Below, piece after piece: positions 43,901-56,700 of a DNA stretch of 64,000 nucleotides. Numbering within the stretch: position 1 is the first letter of the stretch; each line of letters starts with the position of its first letter. This DNA is from Edaphochlamys debaryana (Eukaryota; Chlorophyta; Chlorophyceae; Chlamydomonadales): NCBI GenBank assembly GCA_016858145.1, contig JAEHOE010000093.1, positions 248,001 through 312,000 on the forward strand. The letters run 5' to 3'. The notes beneath the pieces are model-generated. The model ran no database searches, had not been told where the DNA came from, and saw only the letters and a program-made list of their open reading frames with translations. Both the position numbers and the translations under genes were made by a program.

Positions 43901-46900
43901 TCCGACGTTGGCACGCCAGGGGGCCTCGCGGCCAGGGAGGGAGGGTGTGGGTGCCGCGGGCTCCGCGTGGGGCCTTTCGGCCTCCCTCCTCCCAGCCACC
44001 CAGTACCGCTACCACGCTCTCACATGCCTGCAGCCCCCCCGCTGACCTCTCCATTCCTCTCTCACCAACTCCGCAACCTCCCCTCCCACCCCCCCAGGCT
44101 GATCGACCCCTCCCTGCCCCCCTACGACGTGCTCCTGGACGACTACGAGAAGGGCCTCACCAGCGCCCGCCTCGACGAGGTCTTCGCGCAGGTACGGCAC
44201 TGTACGGCACTGATTCGTACGGCACACATATGTACGGCACCTCCCCGCCACCCCGTCTCTTAGCCTTGGCTTGTTTCATACGCATTCCCATTTGCATTGC
44301 CGCTCGGCCCCGGGTACTCGTAAACACACCCCTCCCCCTCCCCCCCCCCCGTCCCGTACCCCCCCTGTCAGGTCCGCGAGGGCCTGGTCCCCCTCATTGC
44401 CGCCATCAAGACCCGCGGCCGCGCCATCGAGGACAAGTGGATGGACGGCGACTACGACCTGGACAAGCAGGCCGAGCTGTGCAAGAAGGTGCGCGGGTGC
44501 TGTGTTGGACGGTGTGTGGCTGCCGTACAGCACAGTGCCGTGTCGTACAGCCCTCCGTGCGATGCCGCACTCAGGCCGAAGAGCTCCTCGCCGGTTTACA
44601 CCGCCTCTACCCGCCTCTACCCACCCCTACCCACCCCCTCCCTCTCGCCCCCATACCCACCCACCCCCCTCCCGACCCAGATCGCGCTGGACATTGGCTT
44701 CGACACCGACCACGGGCGCCTGGACGTGTCGGTGCACCCCTTCACGGGCGGGGCGCACCCCACGGATGTGCGCATGACCACCCGCTTCAAGAAGCACTCG
44801 CTGCTGGAGGGCATCACGGGTGGGGGGGGAGGGGGGCTGAGGAGGGGGGGTCGAGAGGAGGGTCAGGTGGCGGTACCAGGGGGGGGGGGCTGAGGAGGGG
44901 GTGCGAGGGTTGGGGGGTAGAGGCGGTCGAGGGGAAGCTGCCGTGCAAGGGGCAACGGACAGGGACCCCTGGTTTGAAGGCCATGATTGGGAGCAACCGC
45001 ACGGCACTGGGCTCCGGCCCGGCCCCCGGCTCAGCACCCTGATTCGCCTCGCTCACTAGGCTTCCATCCCAACTCATCCCATGCCATCCCCCCCCCCCCC
45101 AGGCGCCATCCACGAGACCGGCCACGCGCTGTACGAGCAGGGCCGCAACCTCAAGGTGTGTGTGTGGGGGGGGGGTGGGAGGGGGAAAGGGAGGGATGGG
45201 GGGGGCTGAGGGTACGGAAAGGCGGGGTGCGGAGGCGGCAACGCACATCAGCAGGTGCTGCTGTGGCCCCCGCTACCACTACCCCCCCTCCAATCCTCTA
45301 ACCGATCCCAGCTGATCCCAACCGATCCCAACCGACTCCACAACCAACCGCAGTACGACGGCCTGCCGGTCAACGCCGCGCTGTCCATGGGGGTGCACGA
45401 GAGCCAATCTCTGCTGTGGGAGCGCATGGTGGGGCTGGGCCGGCCCTTCGCGGCCTACCTGCTGCCGCTGCTCAAGGTGGGGGGGGGCAGAGTTGGGGGG
45501 GGGGGAAATGAGAAACGGGGGCGAGGTTATGCGAAAAGCAAGGTGGGGGGGAGAAGGGGGAGGGGAGAGGGGGGAGGGGGGGACGGTCTGGGGAGAGGGA
45601 GGGGCGACGGGCAGCGGGGGCTTCAAGAAGGCGCTCGTGGCCGGGGCTGTGCGTGTGCTGCCGCTGCTCGAGAGGGGGGCAGGGGCCACATGCACGCACG
45701 TGTCAAGTCCGCCATTTGCAACCCCCGCCCACCCACCTGCAGGAGCGCTTCCCGGACAAGTTCGGCGCCGCCTCCGCTGAGCAGGTACGGCATGTGCCGT
45801 GCCGTACCGCACTCCGTACCGCACCCTTGCCATACCCTTGCTCGCATCGCCGCACTGCCACCTCTTCTCACCTACTTAGTAACCGTCATTCTTACCGTAC
45901 ACCGACTGCCGCCACTTGCCGTACAGCTGTACGAGGGTGAGAACAAGATTGCGCAGCCCTCGCTCATCCGCGTGGAGAGCGACGAGGTGGGTCGGGGGGG
46001 GGGGGACAGGGCGTAGGAGGTGGGGGGCAGGGGCAGGGCGTGAGAGGTCGGCAGGGGCAGGGCAAGGGCAAGGCTGGGGTTGCTTGCAGTTGGCCTCTGA
46101 GGAAGTGACGGAGCTCGGTGGGGCGAGGACAGAAGGGTTGGGTCGATGCGATTCACCATCTGGCACGCACACCGCTCACCCACACCACCAACCGGCCGCC
46201 GTACGGGTTTGTCGTACGTACCGCTTGTACGGCAGGTGACGTACCCGCTGCACATCATCCTGCGGTACGAGCTGGAGCGGGGCCTCATGGACGGCTCCGT
46301 CAACGTGGACGACATCCCCAAGGTACGGGCGTTACGGGAGTTCGGGGCAACGGGCTCTGGGGGTGTCGCCTTTTGTATACCTAGAGGGTTTTACGAAGGG
46401 TGAGGGCAGAATACGGCAGGGAGGCTCGATGAGGTTGGGCCTTCCGAAGGGTGGGGGCAGCGGACGGTTGAGGTGTGGCCAGCTGGAGAAGGGGACCTGA
46501 CCTGACCTCACCTGACTCTCTTCACCTCCCCCTCCCTGCCCCCCCCCCAGCTGTGGAACGAGCGCATGGAGGCCTACCTTGGGGACCGCCCGCCCTCGGA
46601 CGCCATGGGCTGCCTGCAGGTGGGGCCCGGGGGGGGGGGGGGCCTAGGGGCGGGGGCGGGGACCGGCATGGCGGGGAGAATGGCGCAGCACAGGAAGGCC
46701 GGGCTGGTGGCGGCAGGCTGAGCGTGTGGTCCTGCTCGTGTAGCTTATGCCACCATTCGCACCCGCCCGCCACGGCTGCGCTTGTCCTCCCTGATGCCGA
46801 GGAGCGAGAGCAAGGCCGCATCACCTCCTTCCTGACCCGCCACTGCCCCTACCCCCACCCCACCACCCCACCCCCAGGACGTGCACTGGTCCGCGGGTCT

Positions 46901-47555
46901 GTTCGGCTACTTCCCCACCTACAGCCTGGGCGCCATGTACGCCACGCAGGTATGTGTGGCCGGGGGCGGGGGGGGGGGGCGGGGTTATGTTAGCTTGGGG
47001 TCAGGGAAAGGGCAAGAGCAAGCGAGACAGGTGGCGATGCTGGGATGTCTGGCCCGGGAAGCTCGGCCTCCTGCTTCGATCACCTCTCCACAACCGGTCT
47101 CCTTCTCATGGCCTCCGCCCACAGATCTACGCCGCCGCGTCCAAGGCCATTCCGGACCTGGAGGCCAAGATCCAGGCGGGAGACTTCAAGCCGCTCAAGG
47201 TGGGAGGGCTCGGTGTGAGGGCGGAGGCTGGGAGGGCTCAGGCTGGGAGGGATCGGTGGGAGGGCGGAGGCTGGGAATCATGGGGTGGAAGACCAGAAAG
47301 CCAGGTGGCAAGAATACCGCCTGGGGTTGTATGCCCTTGGCGCGGTGCACGCTCGGTGTGGGCCTGCCGCGCCGTTTCCTGATGTGCCTTACCCGTACCG
47401 TACTGCAGGCCTGGCTGAACGAGCAGATCCACTCGCTGGGGTCGCTGCACGCCAGCGGCGACGAGCTCATGACTCACGTCACGGGCGGGCCGCTGGACCC
47501 CTCCGTCTTCCTGGCGTACCTCACCAAGAAGTACACCGACCTGTACAAGCTCTAA
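40993..47555 (+). CDS. M32-family (Taq-type) metallocarboxypeptidase, organelle-targeted
   Basis: Zinc carboxypeptidase that trims single residues from peptide C-termini. Nineteen exons close exactly to 576 aa: 40993-41223, 41555-41635, 41944-42033, 42287-42346, 42718-42774, 42986-43030, 43397-43485, 44098-44191, 44372-44488, 44681-44819, 45103-45155, 45354-45476, 45743-45784, 45927-45986, 46236-46322, 46551-46619, 46878-46949, 47125-47199, 47409-47555. Family motifs in order: HPFTGG, DVRMTTR, the HExxH zinc site in [14 protein letters not shown], the third-ligand motif [23 protein letters not shown], and [18 protein letters not shown]. All key residues are present. The first about 75 residues are rich in Arg, Ser, Thr and Ala with few acids, and lie outside the family core, so a mitochondrial or plastid presequence is likely. 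A later in-frame ATG at 41099 would shorten it. TGTAA lies at 47978-47982. Confidence 0.92.
42775..42850 (+). repeat. GGGGGTGGGGGC repeat at a 5' splice site
   Basis: Tandem GGGGGT/GGGGGC hexamers start at the donor of M32 exon 5 and fill the first about 75 bases of the intron. The transcript strand is G-rich and could form an RNA quadruplex. Confidence 0.75.
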
Positions 47556-48117
47556 CCGCCAACTGCCAACGGCCAACCGCCAGCGGCCAACCACCAGCGG
47601 CCAGGAGAGCGGCGCAGGGCTGGCGGGGCTATTAGGGAACGTGCGAACGCTCTGCAATGGGGCACATCGGGGGACGGAAATGGGGCGATGATTGGTGATG
47701 TGAGGGGGGCGTTTTTGCATGGGACAGGCGGGTGGCAGATGGGCCCGAGAGGGCCCGAGCCCCCGAAGGACCGACGAGCTGAACACTTGGGGTGCGTGTC
47801 GGGCCGGCGTGGAGCGGGATAGGCGGAAGGGCTGGAGTGTGGGTCTGCGGTGTGACGAGTCTACGGACGTGCATCCAGGTTGCCGTATGAAGGCGGCTTG
47901 GGGAAGGCCGCTTTGGCCTGGACATCAGGTGTGATGTTGTCGAGACTGGGAGGTGTTGCGACAAGGCTGGTCGCGGCTGTAAGTTGCTGAGGCGTACGCC
48001 TGTGAGTCGTCGTCCCGTGTAGACCATGGGGATCACCCCTCCCTCACACCGCAGTGGACATGCGTTCGTACTGAAGCCGGAAGGACTTCGTGAGTGGGAG
48101 CCAAGGGTGTCACAGCT
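47556..48117. other. 3' region of the M32 carboxypeptidase gene
   Basis: Begins with short CCAACGGCCAACCGCCAGCGG-like repeats right after the stop (about 47557-47605), similar to a repeat at about 27650-27700 past the NEMF stop. TGTAA at 47978-47982 is the likely poly(A) signal. No gene seen. Confidence 0.5.
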
Positions 48118-48185
48118 TGGCCAGGCCTGGGCAGCTGGGCTCCCCGCTAGGTCGAACCCTCCCCTTCCACCTCTCGCATCACACC

Positions 48186-51100
48186 TTCAGGGTGGCAGCC
48201 CCCTCGGAGCCTGCCCACGGAGCAACCAGGAAGGCAAGCGTTGCTGCGGCGCCCGGAGGGTTTCGGTTTTGGGGTCGGCATCGGTCCGAGTGGGCTTGAT
48301 GGGGCTTGGCCCCCCATGCAGGGGCGGTGGGACCTACATAAAGACTGTTTATAGTCCATACTCGCATCAATCCCTACAGAAGTACACTCGTCTGCTATCC
48401 TCCGGTGGAACCTCTGGGCGTGGAGCAAAGGGTGCCTGCTGCGTAGAACGTGAGACATCTTAGCGGTGCAGTAGTGTCCCGTGCATCCTTTGTCGTGTCG
48501 CGTCGTCCGTGCGACCTCACAAGTCCTGTCGCGATGGCGATGTGTTGTCGCGCGAGTCGAGCGGGCTTTGTGTCGACCGGTCGGGGGTGAGCGTGCCGGG
48601 ATTCGTGCGGGCTGCCCCGTAGCATGGGGTCTTGCAAACCGATGTGCGACGCCTTCAGCCGCCAAGGGCCCATATTAGAAGCGAGCTATGGGATACGCCG
48701 CTAGGGCGCAAGAGGCAAGCAAATTATCCGCCGCCTCGCGAACTGCCATCCTCAGCAAGCGCCCGCCCGCATCTCGAGGAACCCTCATCTGAGCGAGCCT
48801 ACTGCCTGAGAACATCATACCCTAGCTGTAGACAGCGGTTTTACTGTCCAGAGAGGCCTGTCGCGGAAAGGGTTTTGCGTCAATTTGTAAAGCGTCGCGG
48901 CACGGACTTCTCCATAGCAACGTGTTTGATAGCGCGCATCAGCATACATGACTAGGCTTTTAGACTCAAAACGCAAAGTCGGGCCCTTTAACCGGGCGCT
49001 GAATGCGAAGCGTCGCGACTGCTTCCAACGATCGAGACCCGCCTCACGCCGAGCCCAGCCTCCCCTCGTGCGTCCTCCACTTCGGCCGTCCTGAGCAAAC
49101 CCTCCCATCTCTGACTGTAGGCTTCGTACCGGTCCCACGACCAAGCCGGCCAAGCCGTACGTCCCCGTGCCAGGCGTCCATGTCCCCATCTACCCGTGCG
49201 CCGGGATGGTGAGGGCAGGGGCCAGACACGGACAGCGCACGCGAGGGCAGGAGCTGGGGGCTGGTGAACACCGTTGGTGAGGTGCAAGGCCTGAAGAGTG
49301 GGAAGGACATGAGGTTACACAGTTCAGACCTTGCACCGCTCTACTGTCCCCAACTGAGCACCGTCGGTACCGGTGCCAGCAGCGAACAGCCAGGCCCCCA
49401 TCGCTTTGCACCGCCTCTCATAAACGCTTGCTCTCGGCCCCTCCACCCTTCCCAGATCATCCTCGGGCCCAACCCAAATGGCGTCATCAGCCCCGCCGTG
49501 ACGCCCCACCCCCTGGCCAGCAGCCGGGCCGCCCCCAAGCCCGCCCGCGCCGCCCCGGCCACCCCCGAGAAGCTTCAGCAAGCCACCCTCGGGGCCCTCG
49601 AGGAACGCCTCTTCGCCGCCGTGCCCTCCGGCGTCGACTGCCCGCTCCCGCCTCCGCTCTCCAGCATCCACCCCTCCGACCGACCGGGCATCTGCCGCCC
49701 CAACGCCCTCCCGCGCTGTGCGTCTACCCTGTCGTTAAGCGGCTCAATGACTAGAGATCCGCCCACTCCACCGACCCCGGGTCGCCAGGCAGGCGAAAAT
49801 ATTCAGGAGGCCTCCCTAGGCCGCCGGACCGAGCGCGATCGATAGCGCGCGACGCGATGGCGAAACAGCGCCCGCCGACGCTCCGCGAGCGCGACGCGAG
49901 CGAGCCAGCAAGCGGTCAAAAGTGCACTTTTCGAGGCTCACGCAGTCAGCAAGCGAGTCACAGCGCGTGTGAGCGAGCGACGTCGGCGAGCATCGACGCC
50001 CCGAACGTGCCTGAAAAGCGCCGATCGAGCCCCTCTCACCAACCCAGCGTCCGCAAGATGAGCGCCGTGCAGTATAAGCAAGAATTGGCAGCAGGCGCGC
50101 GACGCGACGCAGCAACGTTTTAAATTTCGGCGCCCGCGACGACCAGCCTCAGCTCAAGCGAGCAGCGCAGCACATATCCACATCCCAAGGGCATTCAAAG
50201 GCGCCACTCGGTTTACAAAAGGACGCCCGACTGCAAGCGGCAATGCTTGCGCGCCCAAACGCGCGCCGACCTCCCTCCTAGACCACCCAGGGGCCTATCG
50301 CGATGCAAAGGAAGTATGGTGACACTCAGATGAGCAAAGCAGTGTGGGCCAAAGTCGGTCAAGCTCGGTCAACGCCGACGCGGCCAACACACTGCACGGT
50401 CTCCCAGCCCCGCAAGGCTTCCCAGCCCAGGAAACCAGCCTCCGCGCATCCCCCTCGCTCCCCTCGCCACACCAGAACAAAGACCGCTTCAAACACAGTA
50501 CAAATACGCTAGTTATGCCGCCTGTCGAATCACGAAGTCGAGCTGGGGGTGACCCTGGGTCACCGGACGTTACGTTGTATTCTGTGTGGGGCCCCAGAGG
50601 CCGCCAACGTCCGTGCAGCGGGTTCCTAGCCGAGCACAAGGCCCACAGCCGCGGGGGCCGACCTCGGTGAATGCATCGCGACGGTTTGGGCCATGCAGAG
50701 GGACCCACACCGCGCAAAGCACTCATGGGATACACATGAGTTTCAAGCACGTCGTGGCAAGAGCGCGAGGGCGCGAGGGCCTCTCACGATCAGTGCGATG
50801 CCCATCGATCTGCTCAGCCCGAACCCGCTGCGTGCAGCTGTGAGCGTACCCAAGCACTGCGACCATATTATCTGAGCAACCAGCTCATTCGTGCAGCCAT
50901 GTGTCACCCTACGCCGACCGTGCTTGCACGCGACTGCCACGAACCCACCCCTCAACCCCCCGGGTCCCCCGTGATTGATCCAATAGTGATGCCGCTAGAA
51001 GCGGCATCACTAAGACCAGATCATTCGAGACATCCTCCTCCTCCTCGACGTCCTCCGCTACCTCCTCCTCTGGCGCCGCGGCCCCGTCGCTTTTTAACTG

Positions 51101-52283
51101 CCTTCCCTCGACCATCGAGGCATGTGCCCTCGTCTTCCCGCCGACGGCCAAGGGCCATCGGGGCCGCAAGATCAAGGCCGCTCGCAAGGTCACGACCGTC
51201 CGCGCCGTGGCGGAGGGCGGCTGGGCCTCTTTGGACCTGGCCTGGGCCTCGGACCGCGCAGCTGAGGCCCTGGGCACGGAGCTCCTCGCCTTCGCCGCCA
51301 AGCAGTCGCGACTGTTCGCCTTCCTCGCCAGCCGGGAGGCGGCGGAGGAGATCTCGGCGCCCGTGCTCGCATGGGAGTTGCTGGTGAATACGTATGACGA
51401 GGGCTGCCTGGATCTGATCTTCTACACGAGCTTCGCCGAGCTGGGAGATCTGGAGCAGCGGCTTCAGGATCTCGCGCGGGGGCAGGGCCTGGAGCCGGGC
51501 CTCGCCGCCGCCACCGCCGCCTCCGCGCCCCACCTGGACGGTCCCCCCTTGGATTGGGCCGAGGTCTCGAGCCTGTTGCTCTCCACCGCCCGCCTCGCCC
51601 AGACCGAGACCGCCGCCGGCATCGTGCCCGGCGACCTCAAGCCCCGCAACTGGGTCGTGCCCCGCGGCGGGCGGCCCCTGGACATTGATTGCGACGGCAC
51701 GCACCTGCTGCACCTTACCCCCGCCCAGGCGGCGGCGCTGCGGGCGGTGGGGGACGGCGGCGTGAGCCCTCTGTGGCCGCACCGCCTCGCCTGGCACAGC
51801 CAGGCGTTGAGGTGTGTGCCCGTCACCACCCTCACCGACTGCTTCGCCGCACCGGAGATGGTGGGGCTGTGCGAGGCGGAGAGGCTCGTGGCGGCACGTG
51901 CCAGCGGCGACGCGGCCGCAACCGACCGCCTGCTAGAGGCCCCACGCCTCGAGCCCGCCCTCGCTCGCCTTGCGGAGCGCGGTGTGCTTCAGTCGGCGGC
52001 GGCGGCGGAGCTGCGGCGGCTGAACGGGGGCTGGCCTGGTGCTTGCATCGCGACGGTGACGTGGCTGTGGGGCGCGGGGACGAGGGAGAGCCTGGCGCAG
52101 ATCCGTGCGGTGCTGGCGAGCCGGGCCCGGGCGGGCGGCTGGGGCGGGCTGGGGGCTGAGAACGAGGCCATGCTGGGTCGGCTGGAGGCGCTGTGCGGTG
52201 CGTGCTGCGTGCTGCAGCCCTCAGCACGGCCCTCCATGGCGTGGGTGGCACGGCAGCTGGTGGCGGCGTGCCAGAGCACGTGA
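48186..52283 (+). pseudogene. Protein-kinase-like gene, copy 2 (split by an insertion)
   Basis: Inverted paralogue of the - strand copy at 24.2-27.3 kb. An upstream exon-like block at about 48186-48234 (encoding SPLGACPRSNQEG) has lost the GTGAGC donor present in copy 1. The main exon starts after CCCAG at 49456, reads to 49735, is interrupted to 51024, and resumes in frame to a TGA at 52281-52283. This copy keeps the 34 bases deleted in copy 1 and the TGG codon that is TGA there. The long frame after the insertion encodes GDLKPRNWVV, DIDCDG, FAAPEM and ARPSMAWVARQL. A 358-residue frame could still be made from an internal start at about 51207, lacking the kinase N-lobe. TGTAA lies at 52546-52550. 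Whether any transcript splices out the insertion is unknown. Confidence 0.7.
49736..51024. mobile_element. 1.3-kb insertion with a terminal hairpin, possibly Helitron-like
   Basis: Alignment with the uninterrupted copy 1 defines the insertion: CTGTCG on the left, TCGAGACATCC on the right. Near the right end is a perfect hairpin, TAGTGATGCCGCT / AGCGGCATCACTA (50984-51012, 3-base loop), about 12 bases from the boundary. There is no target-site duplication and no clear terminal inverted repeat. Insertion between two T residues with a subterminal 3' hairpin resembles Helitron2-type elements, but no Rep/helicase coding is visible, so it would be non-autonomous. The insertion is clear; the class is tentative. 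Confidence 0.55.
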
Positions 52284-53702
52284 GGAATAGCCGGGGTGGG
52301 GGGCAGGGGAGCCTGGAGTGGAGGGGGGAGGGGGAGGAGGATACAAGGGGAAGGCGGCAAGCGGCCCCACCAGGACTGCCCCGACATTGATGCATGCACA
52401 GAGCGCCATCTGAGAGCTTTAGACTGAATAGGGTTGAGGCTGTTTTGTGGGAAATCGTGTTGGGGTACACCTAAACTTTGTTTCGTTTGGCCCGGTCAGA
52501 GGGGGAAAGGGCGGCGCTGCTGGTGAGCTACAATGAACGATTGGATGTAAAGCCACGTGAGAATACACTACGTGCCCTGAAGTTGAGCTACACTGCACGT
52601 TGTTGGCGCTCACACCCCTTGGTGCCGCTCTGCCCCGCCAGCCTCTGCCTTGACCAGTCCGGTATGACCCTGTCCAAAAGCCTGGGGGCGCTCATAAGCA
52701 CCGTTTGTTGGCTACTAGCCTATCCCTCGCAACTCCATGCCGGAGTTGCTTCTGAGGAGCAGCGGGAACCGGCGGGGCCATAGCAACCCGCAGGTAGCCG
52801 CGCCCCGACAGGACGTGACAGGACCCGGCCCCCCAGTCCTGACACGCCAGACCCCGAGTCCTGACGCGCCCTGGCAGCCCTGCCTTCTTTCCGCGAAGCG
52901 CTCACCGCGCAGCTGCGGTACCCTCTAGGCACTGGGACGCCCCGACAGAGCTGGCGCCGTAACGCTTCGCGCTTGCGCCGCCGGGCTTGCGGGGACCGCT
53001 GGCGCTTGCGCCGAGGCAGCGGCTTCTAGACGCACCAGCGCGGCCCGCTGCGGGGACCTGCTAGGCGGGCTTTGCGTCCGTGCTAGCGAGCGATACAGCT
53101 CGAGAGATGTTAGCCCCTAAAAGCGACTCCCGTTGCCGCAGCTGCGAGCTACTGCCTAGAGACGGCGGTCGTGCGGCAGACCGGGCATTCGTCAGGTCGC
53201 CGCGCAAGGCCCGCCAAGGACGCGAGGCGCTGCGGATGCATACCGTCTGGTTGGGGTATGAGTATCGCAGCCCTATCGGGATGGCCCGCGGCTCGGGGCC
53301 TGTTTCGCGTTGCGCCGACGATGCGTGCCTCGGGACGCTCGGACGGATTTGTCGGGCAGTTGGAGCGATGATGATGGTGCGCGGTACAGACGGGCATCTG
53401 ACCATGCATAAGAGCGCGCGACGCGGCTGAACACCACATAAGCGCTTGAAGAAGGCGCATCCTGCCACGGCCGGCTACACACAGTCGGCGACTCGCGAGC
53501 AGTTGAGCCTACCCGCTCGCCGCGGCGGCGCCCTACCTCTTTTAGCGCTTCTCCTAGCCCATCGGACCTTGATCGCATCCTGTGCACTTTGATCGCGACG
53601 CGGCGACCTACCTCTCGTGCGGTCGCGCTCGCTCGCGCCATGGCGCCGGGCCATGGCACCTGCCGCCGGCAGGCCTCGCCGCTGCGGCTTCCTAGCACCG
53701 CT
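52284..53702. other. Intergenic region before the CTLD array gene
   Basis: Holds the 3' flank of kinase copy 2 (TGTAA at 52546-52550) and the presumed promoter and leader of the CTLD gene. The section around 52940-53060 has short CGCTTGCGCCG repeats. Open frames on both strands at 53060-53470 encode nothing I recognise. Confidence 0.5.
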
Positions 53703-56700
53703 ATGATGGCGGCTCTAGTGCTCCTCCTAGCAGCTGCGGCGCCGCGCATCGCCTCGGCCACCGAGCGCCGATGTGATCCCCACCGATTCCCCTACAAGAC
53801 GCTCAACTACACCTGTGAGGCCGACTGCCGCACCTACATGCTATTCGACGTCAAAGCCGAGTGCATGCCCAATTGGCGCACCGCCAAGGAGGTGTGCGAG
53901 GAGCACGGCTACGAGCTTGCGACCTATGAGCAGGATGCCTCCATGGGTGAGCTCGCGCGGCGCTGACGCCTGTCAGGCCCTCGCTAGAAGTGCTCGCGCA
54001 GGGCCATCGCAGCTCGCTGGGGACTGAGCTGTTTTGGGTGCGTGCTTGTGGTGCTCCGGCCTTCGCCGCCGCTAGCTGGCAATTGCCTCGAGCGCAAGAT
54101 GTCGCGCTACCCGCTCACCGCCGGCCCGTTCCCATCCTTCCCCAGGCGCCTTCCGCAAGCTCTGCCGCGACAACCGGTAAGCCTGTGCCTTGCTCCAAGC
54201 CTGGAGAAGATATCGGTGCCTCTACTATTGCCTCGAGACGCCGCTAGCGTCCGCTAGCTTCTGCCTCGAGAGCACCTGCATGCACCCACCTACCGCGCCC
54301 CTGACACGACCTGCCCTGTTCATCCTCGTCCCACCGCTCCCCAGGTACACGTGCTGGGCGTCCGGCCACACGGAGCCCAACCGCTGCCCCCTGATGACCC
54401 AGGAGGGACGCATCGTGTACCAGGGCTGCGAGCAGCCCGTGCGCTTCGTGTGCCGCACCAAGGGTGAGCCCGCAGTTTGCTTCTGGGTCGTCCTCGGTCC
54501 ATTGCCAAGCCACACAGCACCCCGTGATCCCTCACACACACCCGTCCACTCCCCCCCGCCTCCCCTCCCTCCTCTCCCCGCCCCACAGAGCCCCGCTGCC
54601 CCGGCAAGTCGCCCCCGCCCCCGCTGCACCCCTCGCACCCCGTGCGCAGCCCCCCGAACAACCCCGTCCCTCCCAGCCCCCCGCCGCCCAGCCCCCGGCC
54701 GCCAAGCCCACTCCCGCCCAGCCCTCAGCCGCCGGTCTACTCGCCCCCGCCCAGCCCTCACCCCCCAAGCACCCCGCCGGTGTACCCCCCGCCACCCCGC
54801 TGCGACCCGTACACCTACCCCTACACCACCGAGAACTACACCTGTCACGCTGACTGCCGTACCTACGTGCTGTACGACATCGGTGAGTCACCCTCTGAGT
54901 CTTAGCCACATCCGGAACACCCGGGCCTTCTGTCATGCACATGCCACTCATGCAAGTCAGCAGGTGCCCCTAACTTGGTTTACTTGGTTGGCCGCCCCCA
55001 GGCGCTCGCTGCATGCCCGACTGGCGGACTGCCCGCAAGGTGTGCGAGAGCAAGGGCCTGGAGCTCGCGCCGCACGATGAGGACGCATCCAACGGTAAGT
55101 TGCTGCGCTGCAGGCAAGCGTGATGAGCTGTTGTAGCTTGCTTGCCGACGTCGTGCGCGCTTTGGCTCCTTGGCCAAGCGGCCCAGGGTTTGACGCATGC
55201 GCCGTAACTTTGTCCTTCGTTTGTCCTTCGTCTAACTTTGTCTTTCGTCCTTGATATTCCTCCCAGGTGCCCTCCGGAAGTTGTGCCACGGCAACAGGTG
55301 AGCCCTGCCACACCTTCCACACCCCCGAGCTGCTTCCGTGCTCGACAGCCCCTGCCCTGTTCTTGCTGCCCAAGCCAGTCCGCTGGAAGTCAACCCACAC
55401 CGATGTCAAACATCTCTTGTCATTCTCCCTGCCGCTCCCCAGGTACACGTGCTGGGCGTCCGGCCACACGGAGCCCAACCGCTGCCCCCTGATGACCCAG
55501 GAGGGCCGCATCGTTTACCAGGGCTGCGAGCAGCCCGTGCGCTTCGTGTGCCGCACCAAGGGTGAGCGGTTGGCTGCGACCCGCGCATAGCACGGCTGTC
55601 TTGTCTACCCACCTTGCCTCCCCTAACCCTGTCGCTCCGAAACCTGGGTGTATCCCCACAGAGTCGAAGTGCTCGCCGCCGCCCCGGAGGTCCCCGCCGC
55701 CGAGCCCGCTCCCCCCAAGCCCCTCTCCTCCTCGCCACCCACGCCACCCGCCGCCGAACCCTGAGCCGCCGAGCCCCTCTCCCCCTCGCCACCCCCGCCA
55801 CCCGCCGCCGAGCCCTGAGCCGCCGAGCCCCTCTCCCCCGCGCCACCCCCGCCACCCGCCGCCGAGCCCTGAGCCACCGAGCCCCAACCCGCCCAGCCCC
55901 AGCCCGCCCAGCCCCTCCCCGCCCAGCCCCAGCCCGCCCAGCCCCCGGCCGCCCAGCCCCAGCCCACCCAGCCCTACCCCCCCGCCACCCCGCTGCGACC
56001 CCCACACCTACCCCTACACCACCGAGAACTACACCTGCCACGCGGACTGCCGTACCTACGTGCTGTTCGACATCCGTGAGTCATGTCATGTGTCTGGCCT
56101 TGTCCAGCCCGGAATGCCCATAGAGTATGCCCAGCCGACCCAAATCTTTATCCCCTCGGCCGCCCGCAGGCGCTCGCTGCATGCCCGACTGGCGGACTGC
56201 CCGCAAGGTGTGCGAGAGCAAGGGCCTGGAGCTCGCGCCGCACGATGAGGACGCATCCAACGGTAGGCTTATGCTCCAGCTGTGTGCTGGTTTCATTGAC
56301 TTCGGCGCGGCCCGCAAGGTATGTCTACCACACGCTTGGTCGCATGGCTGGGCTGCCCCTCCTACTCGGCCTGAGAGCTTCATCCCTTGCCTGTGTTTAC
56401 CTTCAGGTGCTCTCAAGAAGCTGTGCCGCGACAACAGGTGAGCCCGTCCTTCATTGACCGGTTGCGCTGCCCGTCAGTGCCCGGTCGTCCCAGCTGCTGC
56501 GCCGGGATGTACCTACAGCGGTCCGATGTATACATACCCCTGTCATTCTCCCTGCCGCTACCCAGGTACACGTGCTGGGCGTCCGGCCACACGGAGCCCA
56601 ACCGCTGCCCCCTGATGACCCAGGAGGGCCGCATCGTTTACCAGGGCTGCGAGCAGCCCGTGCGCTTCGTGTGCCGCACCAAGGGTGAGCCAGTCAGCTT

